A stretch of DNA of 64,000 bases, taken from the NCBI GenBank assembly GCA_003141315.1, contig PLLP01000024.1, forward strand, positions 204,395-268,394, written 5' to 3'. The notes under the pieces are model-generated. The model did not search any database. It was given only the letters and a program-made list of their open reading frames with translations, and had not been told where the DNA came from. The DNA is from Phycisphaerales bacterium. GTDB lineage: Bacteria > Planctomycetota > Phycisphaerae > Sedimentisphaerales > Anaerobacaceae. A program made the position numbers and the translations under genes. Shown here in pieces: positions 1-9,126 of this stretch (the stretch's first letter is position 1; every line of letters begins with the position of its first letter).

Positions 1-1
1 C

Positions 2-3000
2 TCGCCGCCGAGCCCGTATTCGCGAAGCCCGGACCCTGCCGATGGCGCAGATAGTGTACCTCTCGATAAGGTTCTTGTTTGGGGACCCGGTGCCGGCGTC
101 GATTCGCACGATGTTTATCTGGGGACAAATTTTAACGATGTGAATAATGCAAACAATGGTATGCCCGTAGGCGGGATTTACAAAGGCAATCAGCCCGCTG
201 CAAATTGCAGCTATAATCCCGGCGCTTTGCAGGAAGGGTGCAGATATTATTGGCGAATTGATGAGAGGGTTGGCGCAACGATTTATAAAGGGGCCGTCTG
301 GACTTTCAAGGCATTCACAAATACCTTCGAAGATTTTGAAGGCTACGCCTCCGGCAGCGAGCTTGCCGCTGTCTGGGTGCCGGCCGGAACCGCAGTGGTG
401 ACACTTGCGACAGATGTTAACCGTACCGGCCAGAAGTCGATGAAACTTGCCTATAATAATGCTGCCGGCCCGTATTATGCCTCTGTCTGCCGGACGCTGA
501 ATCCTGCACAGGACTGGACGACAAATAATCTGCGCTCGATTTCAATTTACTTCAGGGGCAATCTCGATAATTCCTCCGATAAGTTGTATCTGATTTTTGA
601 GGATTCTGCCTGGCAGGCAAGCCAGACGGTAATTGAGTATGACGGCAATCTTAATAATCTTAAAAAGGAAGCCTGGAGCCGCTGGGATATCGACATCCAG
701 CAGCTGCTTGAACAAAATCCTGCCTTCAGACTTGCGAGCGTAAATAAAATTATCATCGCCCTGGGTAGTCCAACAAATCCATCGCCGGGCGGCGCAGGCA
801 GTATTTATATTGATGACATTGCTTTGTATACCGCCAGATGCATAGATAAAGATGCTCCCGTCGCTGATTTCAATGGCGACTGCATTGTCGATGCAAATGA
901 CCTTAAATTCCTCGCGGAGAGGTGGCTTACAAGTGATTTTGCGGCTGATGCATACCAGGATAAATTTGTCGATTTTAAGGACTACGCCGTCCTGGCGAAT
1001 AAATGGCTGGCGGAATATGAAATCTGGCCGCAGTTAATAGACCCTGATAAATTCCTTACGCCTGTGCCTTTCTATGATGTAAGCATCGTTGGCGGGTTGT
1101 GGGGCAAGCGTATTGTCACCGACAGGGATGTGACGATTCCGCACTGCTGGAACAAAAATGAAACCACTGCCGGCAGACTCGATAACTTCTATAATGCCAT
1201 CAGCCACACAGGCTCACACGCCGGTTATGTCTTTAACGATTCCGATATCTATAAAACACTCGAAGCAACCGCTTACTCGTTAAGATTATTCCCTGACCCG
1301 AATCTCGAAGCCTACGCCGACAACATAATCGATATCATCGGGCAGGTGCAGTCACAGTGGAATGGTATCGAAGATGGCTACCTTGATACACTTTATTCGG
1401 TTCCGAATCCCCAGCCTGGAAGTATATGGTCGGATGAAGCGGATAATCACGAGACTTATTGTGCCGGGCATTTATTTGAAAGCGCAATTGCCTATTACCA
1501 GACGACTGGAAAGCCGGAGATTCTGGATATTGCCAAGCGATTTGCCAATGAAATTAATGCGACGTTCGGGCCCGGCAAAACACATATGGAACCGCCTGGC
1601 CATCAGATAGTGGAATCGGCACTTGTCTGGCTCTATCACCAGACCGGCGACGCGAACTATTTTAATCTGGCCAAGTTCTTCGTTGACCAGCGCGGTAATG
1701 CCGCAGGGCACACTCTCTACGGCACATACAGCCAGGACGATAAGCCTTTTGTTGACCAGACTGAAGGCGTTGGCCACGCAGTCCGTGCCTGTTATTTCTA
1801 CACCGGCGCTGCTGATATCGCACGCGAAAATCTCGACCAGGCTTATATGAATTCTTTGATGCGTGTATGGGATAATATCGTAAGCAGCAAGACCTATATA
1901 ACCGGAGGTCTTGGCTCCAATCCCTCCATCGAAGGTTTTGGAGCTAATTACGAGTTGCCGAATACTTCTTATTGTGAAACCTGCGCATCGATTGCCTTTG
2001 CTATATGGAACCACAGGATGTTCCTCCTGACAGGCGACGGCAAATACCTCGATATGATGGAAAGGTCGATGCTGAATAATGTCCTTTCGGGCGTATCGAT
2101 TCCAGGCGACCTGTTTTTCTACCCAAATGCCCTCGCTACAAACGGAGCAGCCAGGGAGACCTGGCCCGGTTGTGCCTGCTGCCCGCCGAACGAGGCAAGG
2201 TTTATTATGAGTATAGGCGGCAGGGCGTATGCGTATAAAGGCAGCGATGTCTATATCAATACTTATATGAACGGCTCAGCACAGGTGCCGACACCCGGCA
2301 ACAATATTAATCTTGTTGTCGATACCAATTATCCCTGGAATGGCGACATCCATATTACCGTTAACCCGCAGCATTCCGGAACCTTTGCCTTGTATCTGCG
2401 GATTCCCGAATGGGCGCAGGGAAAACCTATGCCGGGCGACCTTTATGAATACGTCGATTCAACGCCTGCACAGGTTCAACTGAAGGTCAACGGTGTTTCA
2501 ACCGCGGTTAAAATTGAAAAAGGTTTCACCCGCATAAATCGGAACTGGCAGAGCAGCGATACAATCGAATTAATTTTGCCAATGCTGGTTCGCCGCTCTG
2601 TCACTCATCCCCTGGTCACAGCCGATATAGGGCTGGTTGCTCTCGAACGCGGGCCGATTGTTTATTGTGCCGAGTTTCCTGATGTTAATAGCGGCAATGT
2701 GAAGCATCTTGTGATTACCGATAGCGCCGCTCTCTCGCCGCAATATCGTACCAATCTTTTGAACAGCTCAACCGCTGTCACCGATGGCACAGTGCTTACC
2801 GGAACGGTAAAAGGCGCATATAAATTGCCCGATAACTCCGTTGAACTTCGCGATGAGCCTTTCACGGCGATTCCGTATTTTGCCTGGGCGCACAGAGGCT
2901 CCGGGCCAATGGCGGTCTGGCTGGCGAGAGACCCGAACAAGGCTACGCCGATGTCTCCTCCTGTTCCACCCGTTTATGAGATGTTCGGCTGGTGGAAGTT

Positions 3001-3607
3001 TAATGAAAGCTCGGGAACGACCGCTGCAGATTCGAGCGGCAAGGGCAAAACCGGCACACTTCTGCCGACCGCTAACCCGCCGACTTGGACTACCGGCAAA
3101 TTTGGTAGTGCCGTGCAATTAGACGGCACAAATGACTATGTGGATATACCTGATGGTTTCGATAATTTCCAGGCTGGCTTAACTATTAACGTCTGGGCAT
3201 ATCCGACGGCCGCGAACAATTATTGCAGATTTGTCGATTTCGGAAATGGGGCAGAGAATGACAATATAATATTAGGCAGGGTCGGCACGAGTAATGACCT
3301 GTTTGCCGAGGTCTGGAACGGCGGCTCGAATGGCGGCAGGATTACGGCAACAGGCGCAATCGCACTTAGCGCCTGGCAGATGTTCACTTTCACTGTTGAT
3401 TCAGCAGGTAATGCCAAAATCTACAAGAACGCCTCGCTAATCCAGACAGGCACGACGGCTGTTCCGCAGAATATAACGAGAATCAACAACTACATCGGCA
3501 GGAGCAACTGGTCTGACGCCTATTATAAGGGCAAGATTGATAATGTGCGAATATATAGCTACCCGCTTAATTCAGCTGCTATCACTGCCCTTTATACTGG
3601 AGAATAG
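2..3607 (+). CDS. GH127-type beta-L-arabinofuranosidase with dockerin and LamG modules (5' end outside window)
   Basis: The reading frame is open from base 2, so the N-terminus and signal peptide lie upstream; the first in-frame start seen (GTG at 140) is internal. Numbering from that GTG, the order is: a FnIII-like stretch (motif LVWGPG just upstream), a carbohydrate-binding-like segment at about 60-235, two dockerin-like calcium repeats at about 243-292 (DFNGDCIVDANDL), a DUF1680/GH127 catalytic region at about 305-930, and a C-terminal LamG/concanavalin-like domain at about 950-1155. The zinc and nucleophile residues of HypBA1-like enzymes are present: Glu613 and Cys615 in CETCA, Cys680 and Cys681 in CCPPN. 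The family removes beta-L-arabinofuranosyl residues from plant glycans, and the enzyme is probably secreted. The substrate is inferred from the family. Confidence 0.85.
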   Translation, partial: SPPSPYSRSPDPADGADSVPLDKVLVWGPGAGVDSHDVYLGTNFNDVNNANNGMPVGGIYKGNQPAANCSYNPGALQEGCRYYWRIDERVGATIYKGAVWTFKAFTNTFEDFEGYASGSELAAVWVPAGTAVVTLATDVNRTGQKSMKLAYNNAAGPYYASVCRTLNPAQDWTTNNLRSISIYFRGNLDNSSDKLYLIFEDSAWQASQTVIEYDGNLNNLKKEAWSRWDIDIQQLLEQNPAFRLASVNKIIIALGSPTNPSPGGAGSIYIDDIALYTARCIDKDAPVADFNGDCIVDANDLKFLAERWLTSDFAADAYQDKFVDFKDYAVLANKWLAEYEIWPQLIDPDKFLTPVPFYDVSIVGGLWGKRIVTDRDVTIPHCWNKNETTAGRLDNFYNAISHTGSHAGYVFNDSDIYKTLEATAYSLRLFPDPNLEAYADNIIDIIGQVQSQWNGIEDGYLDTLYSVPNPQPGSIWSDEADNHETYCAGHLFESAIAYYQTTGKPEILDIAKRFANEINATFGPGKTHMEPPGHQIVESALVWLYHQTGDANYFNLAKFFVDQRGNAAGHTLYGTYSQDDKPFVDQTEGVGHAVRACYFYTGAADIARENLDQAYMNSLMRVWDNIVSSKTYITGGLGSNPSIEGFGANYELPNTSYCETCASIAFAIWNHRMFLLTGDGKYLDMMERSMLNNVLSGVSIPGDLFFYPNALATNGAARETWPGCACCPPNEARFIMSIGGRAYAYKGSDVYINTYMNGSAQVPTPGNNINLVVDTNYPWNGDIHITVNPQHSGTFALYLRIPEWAQGKPMPGDLYEYVDSTPAQVQLKVNGVSTAVKIEKGFTRINRNWQSSDTIELILPMLVRRSVTHPLVTADIGLVALERGPIVYCAEFPDVNSGNVKHLVITDSAALSPQYRTNLLNSSTAVTDGTVLTGTVKGAYKLPDNSVELRDEPFTAIPYFAWAHRGSGPMAVWLARDPNKATPMSPPVPPVYEMFGWWKFNESSGTTAADSSGKGKTGTLLPTANPPTWTTGKFGSAVQLDGTNDYVDIPDGFDNFQAGLTINVWAYPTAANNYCRFVDFGNGAENDNIILGRVGTSNDLFAEVWNGGSNGGRITATGAIALSAWQMFTFTVDSAGNAKIYKNASLIQTGTTAVPQNITRINNYIGRSNWSDAYYKGKIDNVRIYSYPLNSAAITALYTGE

Positions 3608-3661
3608 CTTGTAATCAAGGTTGGCAGGTGTAAATATCGCGAGTAACGATGAGTGCGAGGC

Positions 3662-5380
3662 TTACCAGTTTTGCGCTAATGCAGCAAAATCTATAAAATC
3701 GACACTGCCGCTGTGGTTGCTGTCCATTCCTTCGCACCAGTCGGATGGTGAGCAATCCTGCAGCCAGTAATTTACAAATGTCGCCAGCAGATTCATTCTT
3801 GCCAGATTCATCGCCGCACTTGCGTCAACTAAGCCATAGCCAAAAGTGTTGTCTCTGCCCGGCTGGCCAAGGTCCTCAGCAGAATTGAATAGAATGTCAC
3901 GAACCTTTGCAGGAGTTGCGTTGTTGCCTTCGATGGCAAAAACAAGAGCCGCTACGCCTGCAACATGCGGGCACGACATTGATGTGCCGCTGTAGTACGC
4001 ATACAGTGTTGCATTGACCGACACTGTGCCGGTAATAATGCCCGACTCTGCGAGCACCTGAAGCTGGTCGCCGTCTGATTGTGAAATCGCTGCAACAACA
4101 AGAGGGCTTCCATCGCTGAGGGTGCCTTTGAAATTGCCGTCAACATTGTTCGAGATGATTACGCCGATAGCGCCTTTGGAGAGTGCGTGCGCTACTTTTT
4201 GTGCAAATGTGATAGTGCCTCTGCGGATGTGGGCGATATTTCCAGCCACCGAGTTTGGACAGGTATTCTGTAAGTCATTGCCAGTAGCAAGACCGCAATT
4301 GCAGATTGTCCCGCTCACAGTCCCTGTAGCTGTCCCGATTAATACATTTGCATCATGGCTGGCGCTGCTCCACACCACATTGGCAGTAGCGCCGGTAGTG
4401 TTATTAGCGTCAATCGGAGCAACCGTCGAGTAGACATTTACTCCCGGCGCCGCAATCGCTATAGTTGAACCATAATTTGAGAAGCTCGCCTTGTTTTTGT
4501 TCTGGTCAACCGCCATAACAGAAATCACTGAACTGAAAGCCGCCGGATAGGAAGGTGTGCTTGTGTTATCATTGCCTGCCGATGCGACCAGCAGAGTGCC
4601 GGCTGCGAACGCGTTGTTGCAGGCAGTTTTCAATGCCGCTGAGTTACTATCGCTGCCCAAACTCATGCTTATTACTTTGGCGTTGTTATTGACTGCCCAT
4701 TCAATACCGGAAATCAGCCAGCTTACTTGACCATTACCTGAGTTGTCCATTACTTTTGCGATGAGTAAATTGGCCTCCGGCGCAACCCCGACAACGCCAA
4801 TATCGTTATCCGCTGCCGCGATGGTGCCGGAAGTATGGGTGCCGTGGCCCTCAAAATCCTCTGCCGTTTCATTCGGTACGAAACTTACCGAACTGACGAC
4901 ATTACCTCTATCAGGATGATACATACTTATGCCGGTATCCATAACAGCGACTCTCACGCCTGCGCCTTTGGTTCTCGGCCAGACAGCAGGGGCGTTCACC
5001 ATAGTGATACCGTAAGGAATAGTTTGAGAAGAAGACTGAGCCTCGATGTTCGATGATGAACCGGCAGTCGTATCGACTCTGCCGAGTGCGTGAATTTTGT
5101 AGTCCGGCTCAATGTATGCAATGTCGGGATTGTCACGAAGTTGTTTAATCTGGTTGGCATCGAGCCGGGCAGCCACAGCGGGAATAATATTGAAGCTGCG
5201 CGATGCAGTGAACGTTTGGCTTCTTACCATATTTTGTTTTTGTGAATGGCTCTTGTAGACAATTATATAATCTTCCGGCTGCGCTTTGGCGGATTGGACG
5301 GTAAGCGATAATACCGTGAAAAATACAACCGAAAGCAGGGTGCTTATGCGTGTTTTTGCCTGTTCTGGATATTTTGCCAT
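3662..5380 (-). CDS. Secreted subtilisin-like serine protease (S8) with PA and dockerin modules
   Basis: A 572-residue pre-pro-protease. A signal peptide covers residues 1-34 (hydrophobic core, AKAQ end), then an I9 propeptide at about 37-98. The catalytic triad is visible: Asp148 in VAVMDTG, His179 in GHGTHTSG, and Ser at about 465 in SGTSMSCPHVAG. A PA-type insert lies between His and Ser, roughly residues 330-440. The C-terminus carries a planctomycete-type dockerin remnant (DSNHSGSVDFIDFAALAQNW). It is convergent with the GH127 gene, with a 54-bp gap. The start ATG at 5380 has AGGTAAG upstream. It probably acts extracellularly on proteins; the substrate is unknown. Confidence 0.92.
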   Translation of the reverse strand: MAKYPEQAKTRISTLLSVVFFTVLSLTVQSAKAQPEDYIIVYKSHSQKQNMVRSQTFTASRSFNIIPAVAARLDANQIKQLRDNPDIAYIEPDYKIHALGRVDTTAGSSSNIEAQSSSQTIPYGITMVNAPAVWPRTKGAGVRVAVMDTGISMYHPDRGNVVSSVSFVPNETAEDFEGHGTHTSGTIAAADNDIGVVGVAPEANLLIAKVMDNSGNGQVSWLISGIEWAVNNNAKVISMSLGSDSNSAALKTACNNAFAAGTLLVASAGNDNTSTPSYPAAFSSVISVMAVDQNKNKASFSNYGSTIAIAAPGVNVYSTVAPIDANNTTGATANVVWSSASHDANVLIGTATGTVSGTICNCGLATGNDLQNTCPNSVAGNIAHIRRGTITFAQKVAHALSKGAIGVIISNNVDGNFKGTLSDGSPLVVAAISQSDGDQLQVLAESGIITGTVSVNATLYAYYSGTSMSCPHVAGVAALVFAIEGNNATPAKVRDILFNSAEDLGQPGRDNTFGYGLVDASAAMNLARMNLLATFVNYWLQDCSPSDWCEGMDSNHSGSVDFIDFAALAQNW

Positions 5381-5576
5381 AAAACAATCTTACCTAAGGT
5401 CTACTATATCCAACACCTGGCTGTACCACCAGACATCTTAATTATGTTATATATACGGACGGTTCAGGAGTGGTGTTTTGTTGCAAATACTTATTTTTTT
5501 ACAAAGAAAATGTCTGCTGCACGGTTGATAGTTTTAAAAACTATTGTCTTGGGCTGCTCGACCAGCTCCACCAAAA

Positions 5577-5647
5577 TGGTGGACTTGACGAGAGTTGAAC
5601 CTGTGCGCCCTATTTGTAAAGGGCTGGCGCAGAACCGTCTCAAGCCC
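5577..5647 (-). tRNA. tRNA-like element (71 nt, encoded CCA, irregular D and anticodon arms)
   Basis: The minus strand begins GGGCUUG and ends CAAGUCC-A-CCA, giving a complete 7-bp acceptor stem with a G3:U70 pair, a discriminator A and an encoded CCA. The T arm has loop TTCAACT closed by G-C. Between them, GCCCT/AGGGC forms a 5-bp stem with an 8-nt loop rather than 7, and the D arm is only about 14 nt with no normal stem. G3:U70 and the 3' end recall alanine tRNA or the tRNA-like domain of tmRNA, but no tag frame or tmRNA body is attached. It could be a tRNA pseudogene, an integration scar, or an unusual tRNA-like RNA. In the 5381-5926 gap, only this, the overlapping plus-strand structure and the promoter at 5828 were seen. 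Confidence 0.35.
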
Positions 5648-5665
5648 ACTTTATATGATAGAACG

Positions 5666-5710
5666 CCCGTAATCAGCGATAACTGGTAACGGGTATTTTT
5701 ATCATTTTTT
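5666..5710 (+). terminator. Intrinsic terminator-like hairpin with T-rich tail
   Basis: Two 5-bp stems (CCCGT/ACGGG and ATCAG/CTGGT, one G-T pair) are separated by an A/A mismatch and capped by CGATAA, followed by TATTTTTATCATTTTTT. The orientation fits termination of a plus-strand transcript. Confidence 0.45.
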
Positions 5711-5827
5711 CGTTTCATAAGTTTATAAAATTACCTGAGCATCTGAAATAAACCACTATTTGCATCTTTTTATGGGACTAAAGGATTTTGATGTTGAAAT
5801 TAGGACACGACCTGCCGATGATAAAGA

Positions 5828-5856
5828 TTGACATTAAGGGGCAATTTCAGTATAAT
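5828..5856 (+). promoter_or_regulatory. Near-perfect sigma-70 promoter for the export lipoprotein gene
   Basis: TTGACA at 5828-5833 and TATAAT at 5851-5856, both full consensus, are separated by 17 bp. The predicted start is near 5863, giving a leader of about 60 nt before the lipoprotein start at 5927. Confidence 0.85.
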
Positions 5857-5926
5857 CTAAATACATAAGTTGCTGTGGGATATGGCCTAAGCGGATTAAA
5901 TATGAGTCCTTATGAAAGGTAAGAAA

Positions 5927-6673
5927 ATGGACGTGAAGCGGATTTTTTTAAACTTGAATTTGGTTTTATTCCTGTTCATATTAGCTGGTTGTTTTTCATC
6001 TAATCCGAGAGATATTAAGGCGTTCGCCAAGCCGTCACAGGTTCTTGTGACTTCGGATAAATACATACTTCAGCCGCCGGATGAAATCGAAATACATTGT
6101 CTGAAAGTAGCTGAGCTTAACCTGCAGAAACAAAGAATTCGCCCGGATGGAAAGGTGAACTTTGAAGCTATTGGAGAAATAGAAGTTGCCGGAAAAACGC
6201 CCGGAGAAGTTGGTGAAATACTGAAACAGAAAGCCCAGAAGCTTTACGCCCTTACCGGCGACAGCCCGATAGATGTGCGAATTGCTGTCTATGCGAGCCA
6301 GCACTACTATGTAATGGGCGAGGTGGAAAGCCCGGGGCCAAGAGTTTATACAGGCCGGGATACTGTTTTATTTGCTTTAACTGCTGCAAATCCAACGGTG
6401 TTAGCCTGGAAGGAACGCATCCAGATAATACGGCCATCCGGAGATAAAAATGTCAAACCCAAAATTTTCGAGGTGAATTTTGACAAGATGATTGCCCACG
6501 GCGACGCCAGTAAGGACGTATTATTACAGGAAGGCGATGTTATATATGTGCCGCCAACCATTCTGGCTGCTTTAGGAGAGAAAATCGAAGAGTTAGTCAG
6601 GCCTATCGGCCGGGTCTTTTCAACTGCATATTATATGCAGCGGTCCGGTGGAAGCGGTGGGGGCGGGTTCTAA
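5927..6673 (+). CDS. Wza-type polysaccharide export lipoprotein
   Basis: Poly_export (PF02563-like) outer-membrane export protein. The upstream ATG at 5912 has no ribosome site, while ATG 5927 follows AAAGG by 7 nt, so 5927 is preferred. A short basic N-terminus, hydrophobic core and lipobox LAGC indicate a lipoprotein. The Wza signature (KYILQPPDEIEIHCL...RPDGKVNFEAIGEIEVAGKT) lies in the N-terminal half, followed by an SLBB-like soluble-ligand domain (YYVMGEVESPGPRVYTG). The C-terminus is short and Gly-rich (GGSGGGGF), without the long Wza barrel helix. It probably forms the exit channel for the polysaccharide made by the 13-44 kb operon, although it lies outside that operon on the other strand. 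Confidence 0.88.
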   Translation: MDVKRIFLNLNLVLFLFILAGCFSSNPRDIKAFAKPSQVLVTSDKYILQPPDEIEIHCLKVAELNLQKQRIRPDGKVNFEAIGEIEVAGKTPGEVGEILKQKAQKLYALTGDSPIDVRIAVYASQHYYVMGEVESPGPRVYTGRDTVLFALTAANPTVLAWKERIQIIRPSGDKNVKPKIFEVNFDKMIAHGDASKDVLLQEGDVIYVPPTILAALGEKIEELVRPIGRVFSTAYYMQRSGGSGGGGF

Positions 6674-6734
6674 ATATTTGTGATTACAGTTCAATATCGG
6701 CGCCAGGGATGGCTGAGAATGCAACAGGCCATTT

Positions 6735-7547
6735 ATGGGCAAACACAGGCTGATAACGGCAATTCATTTAGCCGGTTTATTATGGCTGGCTCTATGTCTT
6801 TTGTATATTATGGCCCTTGCGCTGCGGTTCGCAGGAGTCCAGTGGTGGGTGATATTTTCCCTGTCAGGTTATTCGGCCTTGCTTGTATGTCTTCTGGTAA
6901 GTTTATACCTGTTTGCGGCATATAGAGGAGTTGCCAGAACACAAAGAATCGAGTTGGAACACCCTTTAACCACCAGCGATTACTATATGTTTTTTTACGT
7001 TGCTGCTCCGCTGTTAGGGGGCCTGACGGGCTGCTTTGGCGGAATAGGCGAAACTAAAACGTCTGAGTTTCTTTTGGAAATCGCCGTTGCAAGCCTGGGG
7101 ACAGCATTTCTGGTCTGGGTGATTGTTGACCCGATTGTGGGAGTTGTTGAAGTTTTTACGCCTGCCGGTCTGAAACACCGGGCCGAACGCCTTGCCCAGG
7201 CAAAAGCCGAGCGGGAAAGAAAAGAGCAGTACCGTCAGCTTTTACTGGCTGATGTGATTCAAAGAGAAGAGCTTACTCTTCACAGCAGGCAGGAACAGCT
7301 TGCTCCATTGGCAGAAAGACTTGCGGAGCTTCTCAATACAGAAGCAAAGGATTTTGAACGTGCTGAAGAGGAAGCAGCACAGATGGGCCTGAAGGCTTGG
7401 CAGATAGGCGGTTTGAGCTGTATGAAGCAGCTTCGGGATATGACAATTGCCGTTTATACTAAAAAGTGTACAGGTCTGCCGATTAACGATTACCTTGCAG
7501 CTTGGTGGGATGGGATTGGAAATTGGCGAAACCCATCCTTTGGTTAA
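6735..7547 (+). CDS. Membrane protein of unknown function with cytoplasmic coiled coil
   Basis: No family recognised. The 270-residue product shows about four membrane segments in residues 5-140 (two near 10-65, one near 90, one near 115-140), followed by a charged, Glu/Arg-rich helix at about 150-225 (RAERLAQAKAERERKEQ) likely to form a coiled coil, and a soluble C-terminus. It lies 62 bp after the export lipoprotein on the same strand and is probably cotranscribed with it. A role in export or envelope organisation is only a guess from position. The ribosome site before ATG 6735 is weak. Confidence 0.6.
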   Translation: MGKHRLITAIHLAGLLWLALCLLYIMALALRFAGVQWWVIFSLSGYSALLVCLLVSLYLFAAYRGVARTQRIELEHPLTTSDYYMFFYVAAPLLGGLTGCFGGIGETKTSEFLLEIAVASLGTAFLVWVIVDPIVGVVEVFTPAGLKHRAERLAQAKAERERKEQYRQLLLADVIQREELTLHSRQEQLAPLAERLAELLNTEAKDFERAEEEAAQMGLKAWQIGGLSCMKQLRDMTIAVYTKKCTGLPINDYLAAWWDGIGNWRNPSFG

Positions 7548-7602
7548 AAATGGATTATTAATACCAGAGCCGAATTTGAAATTTTTGATATGAGGAATGG
7601 GC

Positions 7603-9012
7603 ATGAAACAGACGAAGGCTCTATTCATTATCGTGCTTATTTTGTCCATCGCTTCTGTTTCCGGTGCAATCAACATTATATATGTGGATGTCAATGGACC
7701 TAATGACCCCGGCAGCGGTTCATACGCCGATCCATTCAGGAGAATCCAGAACGCAATTGATGATGCGAACACCGGCGATACTGTAGAGATAAGGCCCGGC
7801 GTTTATACCGGAGCGGGTAATTTCGACCTGGACCCGAACGGCAAATCAATTACTATTCGCAGCAACGATCCTAACAATCCGGAAATAATTGCTCAAACAA
7901 TAATTGACCCCAACCAGGCGGGCAGAGGTTTCTATTTCTGGAATGAGGAGGACGCGAACTGCATCATTTGGGGCCTGACCATCAGAAACGCCTCTACCGT
8001 GACCGGCTACAATGGGGCTGGCATTTACTGCGATAACAGCAGACCAACGATACGTAATTGCGTCATCAAGGACGGATATGCCAAAGGCTCAGGAGGCGGA
8101 ATTTGCTGCGACTCCAACAACACGACCATAATTAACTGCACTATAACTGGCAACACAGCAGATTATTATGGCGGTGGTATAAGTTGCATATTTTGTGCTC
8201 CTTTGATAACCGGCTGCACAGTAAGCGGCAACACAGCCAGCCGTGAAGGCGGCGGTATCGATAGCGGTCTAAGCGACCCCAACATTCTTAACTGTGTAAT
8301 CATTGACAATAATGCCCCTTTAGGAGGCGGCATAAACTGCTATTACCCTGGCGTTACCCGTGTGGTCAACTGCATACTTGTCGCAAACTCGTCCGAATAT
8401 TCAGGGGGGGGCGTGCATTGCTGGACAAAGGGCAGCGTAATCATCCAAAACAGCATTCTTTGGGCTAATTCATCGAGCGACGGTACACAACTCGGGCTGG
8501 AGCAGGAAGGAACGGCTTCCGTTGCCTATTGCGATGTGCTGGGCGGACAAACAGATGTTTACGACCCCTGCGGACTTTTGGTCTGGGACAGCGGCAACAT
8601 AAATGCCGACCCCTGTTTTGTGTCGTTTGAACCTAATGACAATCCCGGCTTGTGGGATTTTCACCTGCAAAGTAAATATGGCAGATGGGATTCAAATGTG
8701 CAAACATGGGTGATGGATTCTAATATGAGTGTATGTATCGATGCAGGAGACCCGAATTCCGACTGGACAGGTGAACCCTGGCCGAACGGCAGGCGAGTCA
8801 ATATGGGTTCTTTCGGCGGCACAAACCAGGCAAGCAAAAACGGCAATCCGGCCGACTTTGATATTAACGGAAAAGTTGATTTTAGGGACTTTGCTTTATT
8901 AGCAGATAAATGGATGTCTAATGGCAATTTTATTGAGGACTTGAATTTAGATGGCGTTGTGGAATTCGAAGACCTTAAAATTTTTGCCGAAAACTGGCTC
9001 TGGCAAAAATAA
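7603..9012 (+). CDS. Secreted right-handed beta-helix protein with C-terminal dockerin
   Basis: ATG 7603 follows GAGGA by 6 nt and is preferred to the in-frame ATG at 7597. A signal peptide ends near SVSGA. The DUF1565-like opening (YVDVNGPNDPGSGSYADPF) leads into Asn/Gly/Cys-rich coils of the pectate-lyase type (TIRNCVIKDGYAKGSGGGI, INCTITGNTADYYGGGI), typical of planctomycete extracellular beta-helix proteins. The C-terminal 50 residues are a two-repeat dockerin-like module (DFDINGKVDFRDFALLADKW, LNLDGVVEFEDLKIFAENWL). Enzymatic activity cannot be assigned because no catalytic lyase motif is evident. Confidence 0.85.
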   Translation: MKQTKALFIIVLILSIASVSGAINIIYVDVNGPNDPGSGSYADPFRRIQNAIDDANTGDTVEIRPGVYTGAGNFDLDPNGKSITIRSNDPNNPEIIAQTIIDPNQAGRGFYFWNEEDANCIIWGLTIRNASTVTGYNGAGIYCDNSRPTIRNCVIKDGYAKGSGGGICCDSNNTTIINCTITGNTADYYGGGISCIFCAPLITGCTVSGNTASREGGGIDSGLSDPNILNCVIIDNNAPLGGGINCYYPGVTRVVNCILVANSSEYSGGGVHCWTKGSVIIQNSILWANSSSDGTQLGLEQEGTASVAYCDVLGGQTDVYDPCGLLVWDSGNINADPCFVSFEPNDNPGLWDFHLQSKYGRWDSNVQTWVMDSNMSVCIDAGDPNSDWTGEPWPNGRRVNMGSFGGTNQASKNGNPADFDINGKVDFRDFALLADKWMSNGNFIEDLNLDGVVEFEDLKIFAENWLWQK

Positions 9013-9040
9013 TAACAAACCTCTATTTTTTCCTGCGTAT

Positions 9041-9072
9041 AAAAAAGGCCGGAACGAATTATCATTCCGGCC
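9041..9072 (-). terminator. Intrinsic terminator of the first PAPGA-tailed gene
   Basis: GGCCGGAA (9047-9054) and TTCCGGCC (9065-9072) form a perfect 8-bp stem. On the minus strand it is followed by six T residues (9041-9046). It lies 55 bp after the stop of the gene at 9127. Confidence 0.8.
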
Positions 9073-9126
9073 CTTAAGTTGTACTAATCTCCGCAATATT
9101 TTCCGCAGATACTTCTTAGCTTAATC

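Larger units (their letters stand above)
5540..5710 (+). ncRNA. Candidate structured RNA ending in a terminator-like hairpin
   Basis: Read on the plus strand, TGGGCT (about 5550) can pair with AGCCCA (about 5645), enclosing inner hairpins: TCCACCA/TGGTGGA (5565-5582) and GCGCC/GGCGC (near 5605-5630). The block is followed by CCCGT-A-ATCAG / CTGGT-A-ACGGG (5666-5693) and a T-rich tail (5694-5710), the shape of an intrinsic terminator. No plus-strand gene precedes it, so it may end an independent small RNA. No convincing promoter was seen. It overlaps the minus-strand tRNA-like element, and only one of the two may be real. Confidence 0.3.

Noticed and set aside
1472-2014. 180-codon antisense frame in the GH127 gene
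   Set aside because: It lies wholly opposite a gene with strong domain evidence and shows no family features.
5491-5718. 75-codon minus-strand frame over the tRNA-like element
   Set aside because: It is generated by the tRNA-like sequence and its hairpins; there is no ribosome site and no recognisable protein feature.
5540-5910. A permuted or complete tmRNA
   Set aside because: Only a tRNA-like domain is present; there is no tag reading frame, no pseudoknot region and no separate GGGG-type 5' half in the gap.
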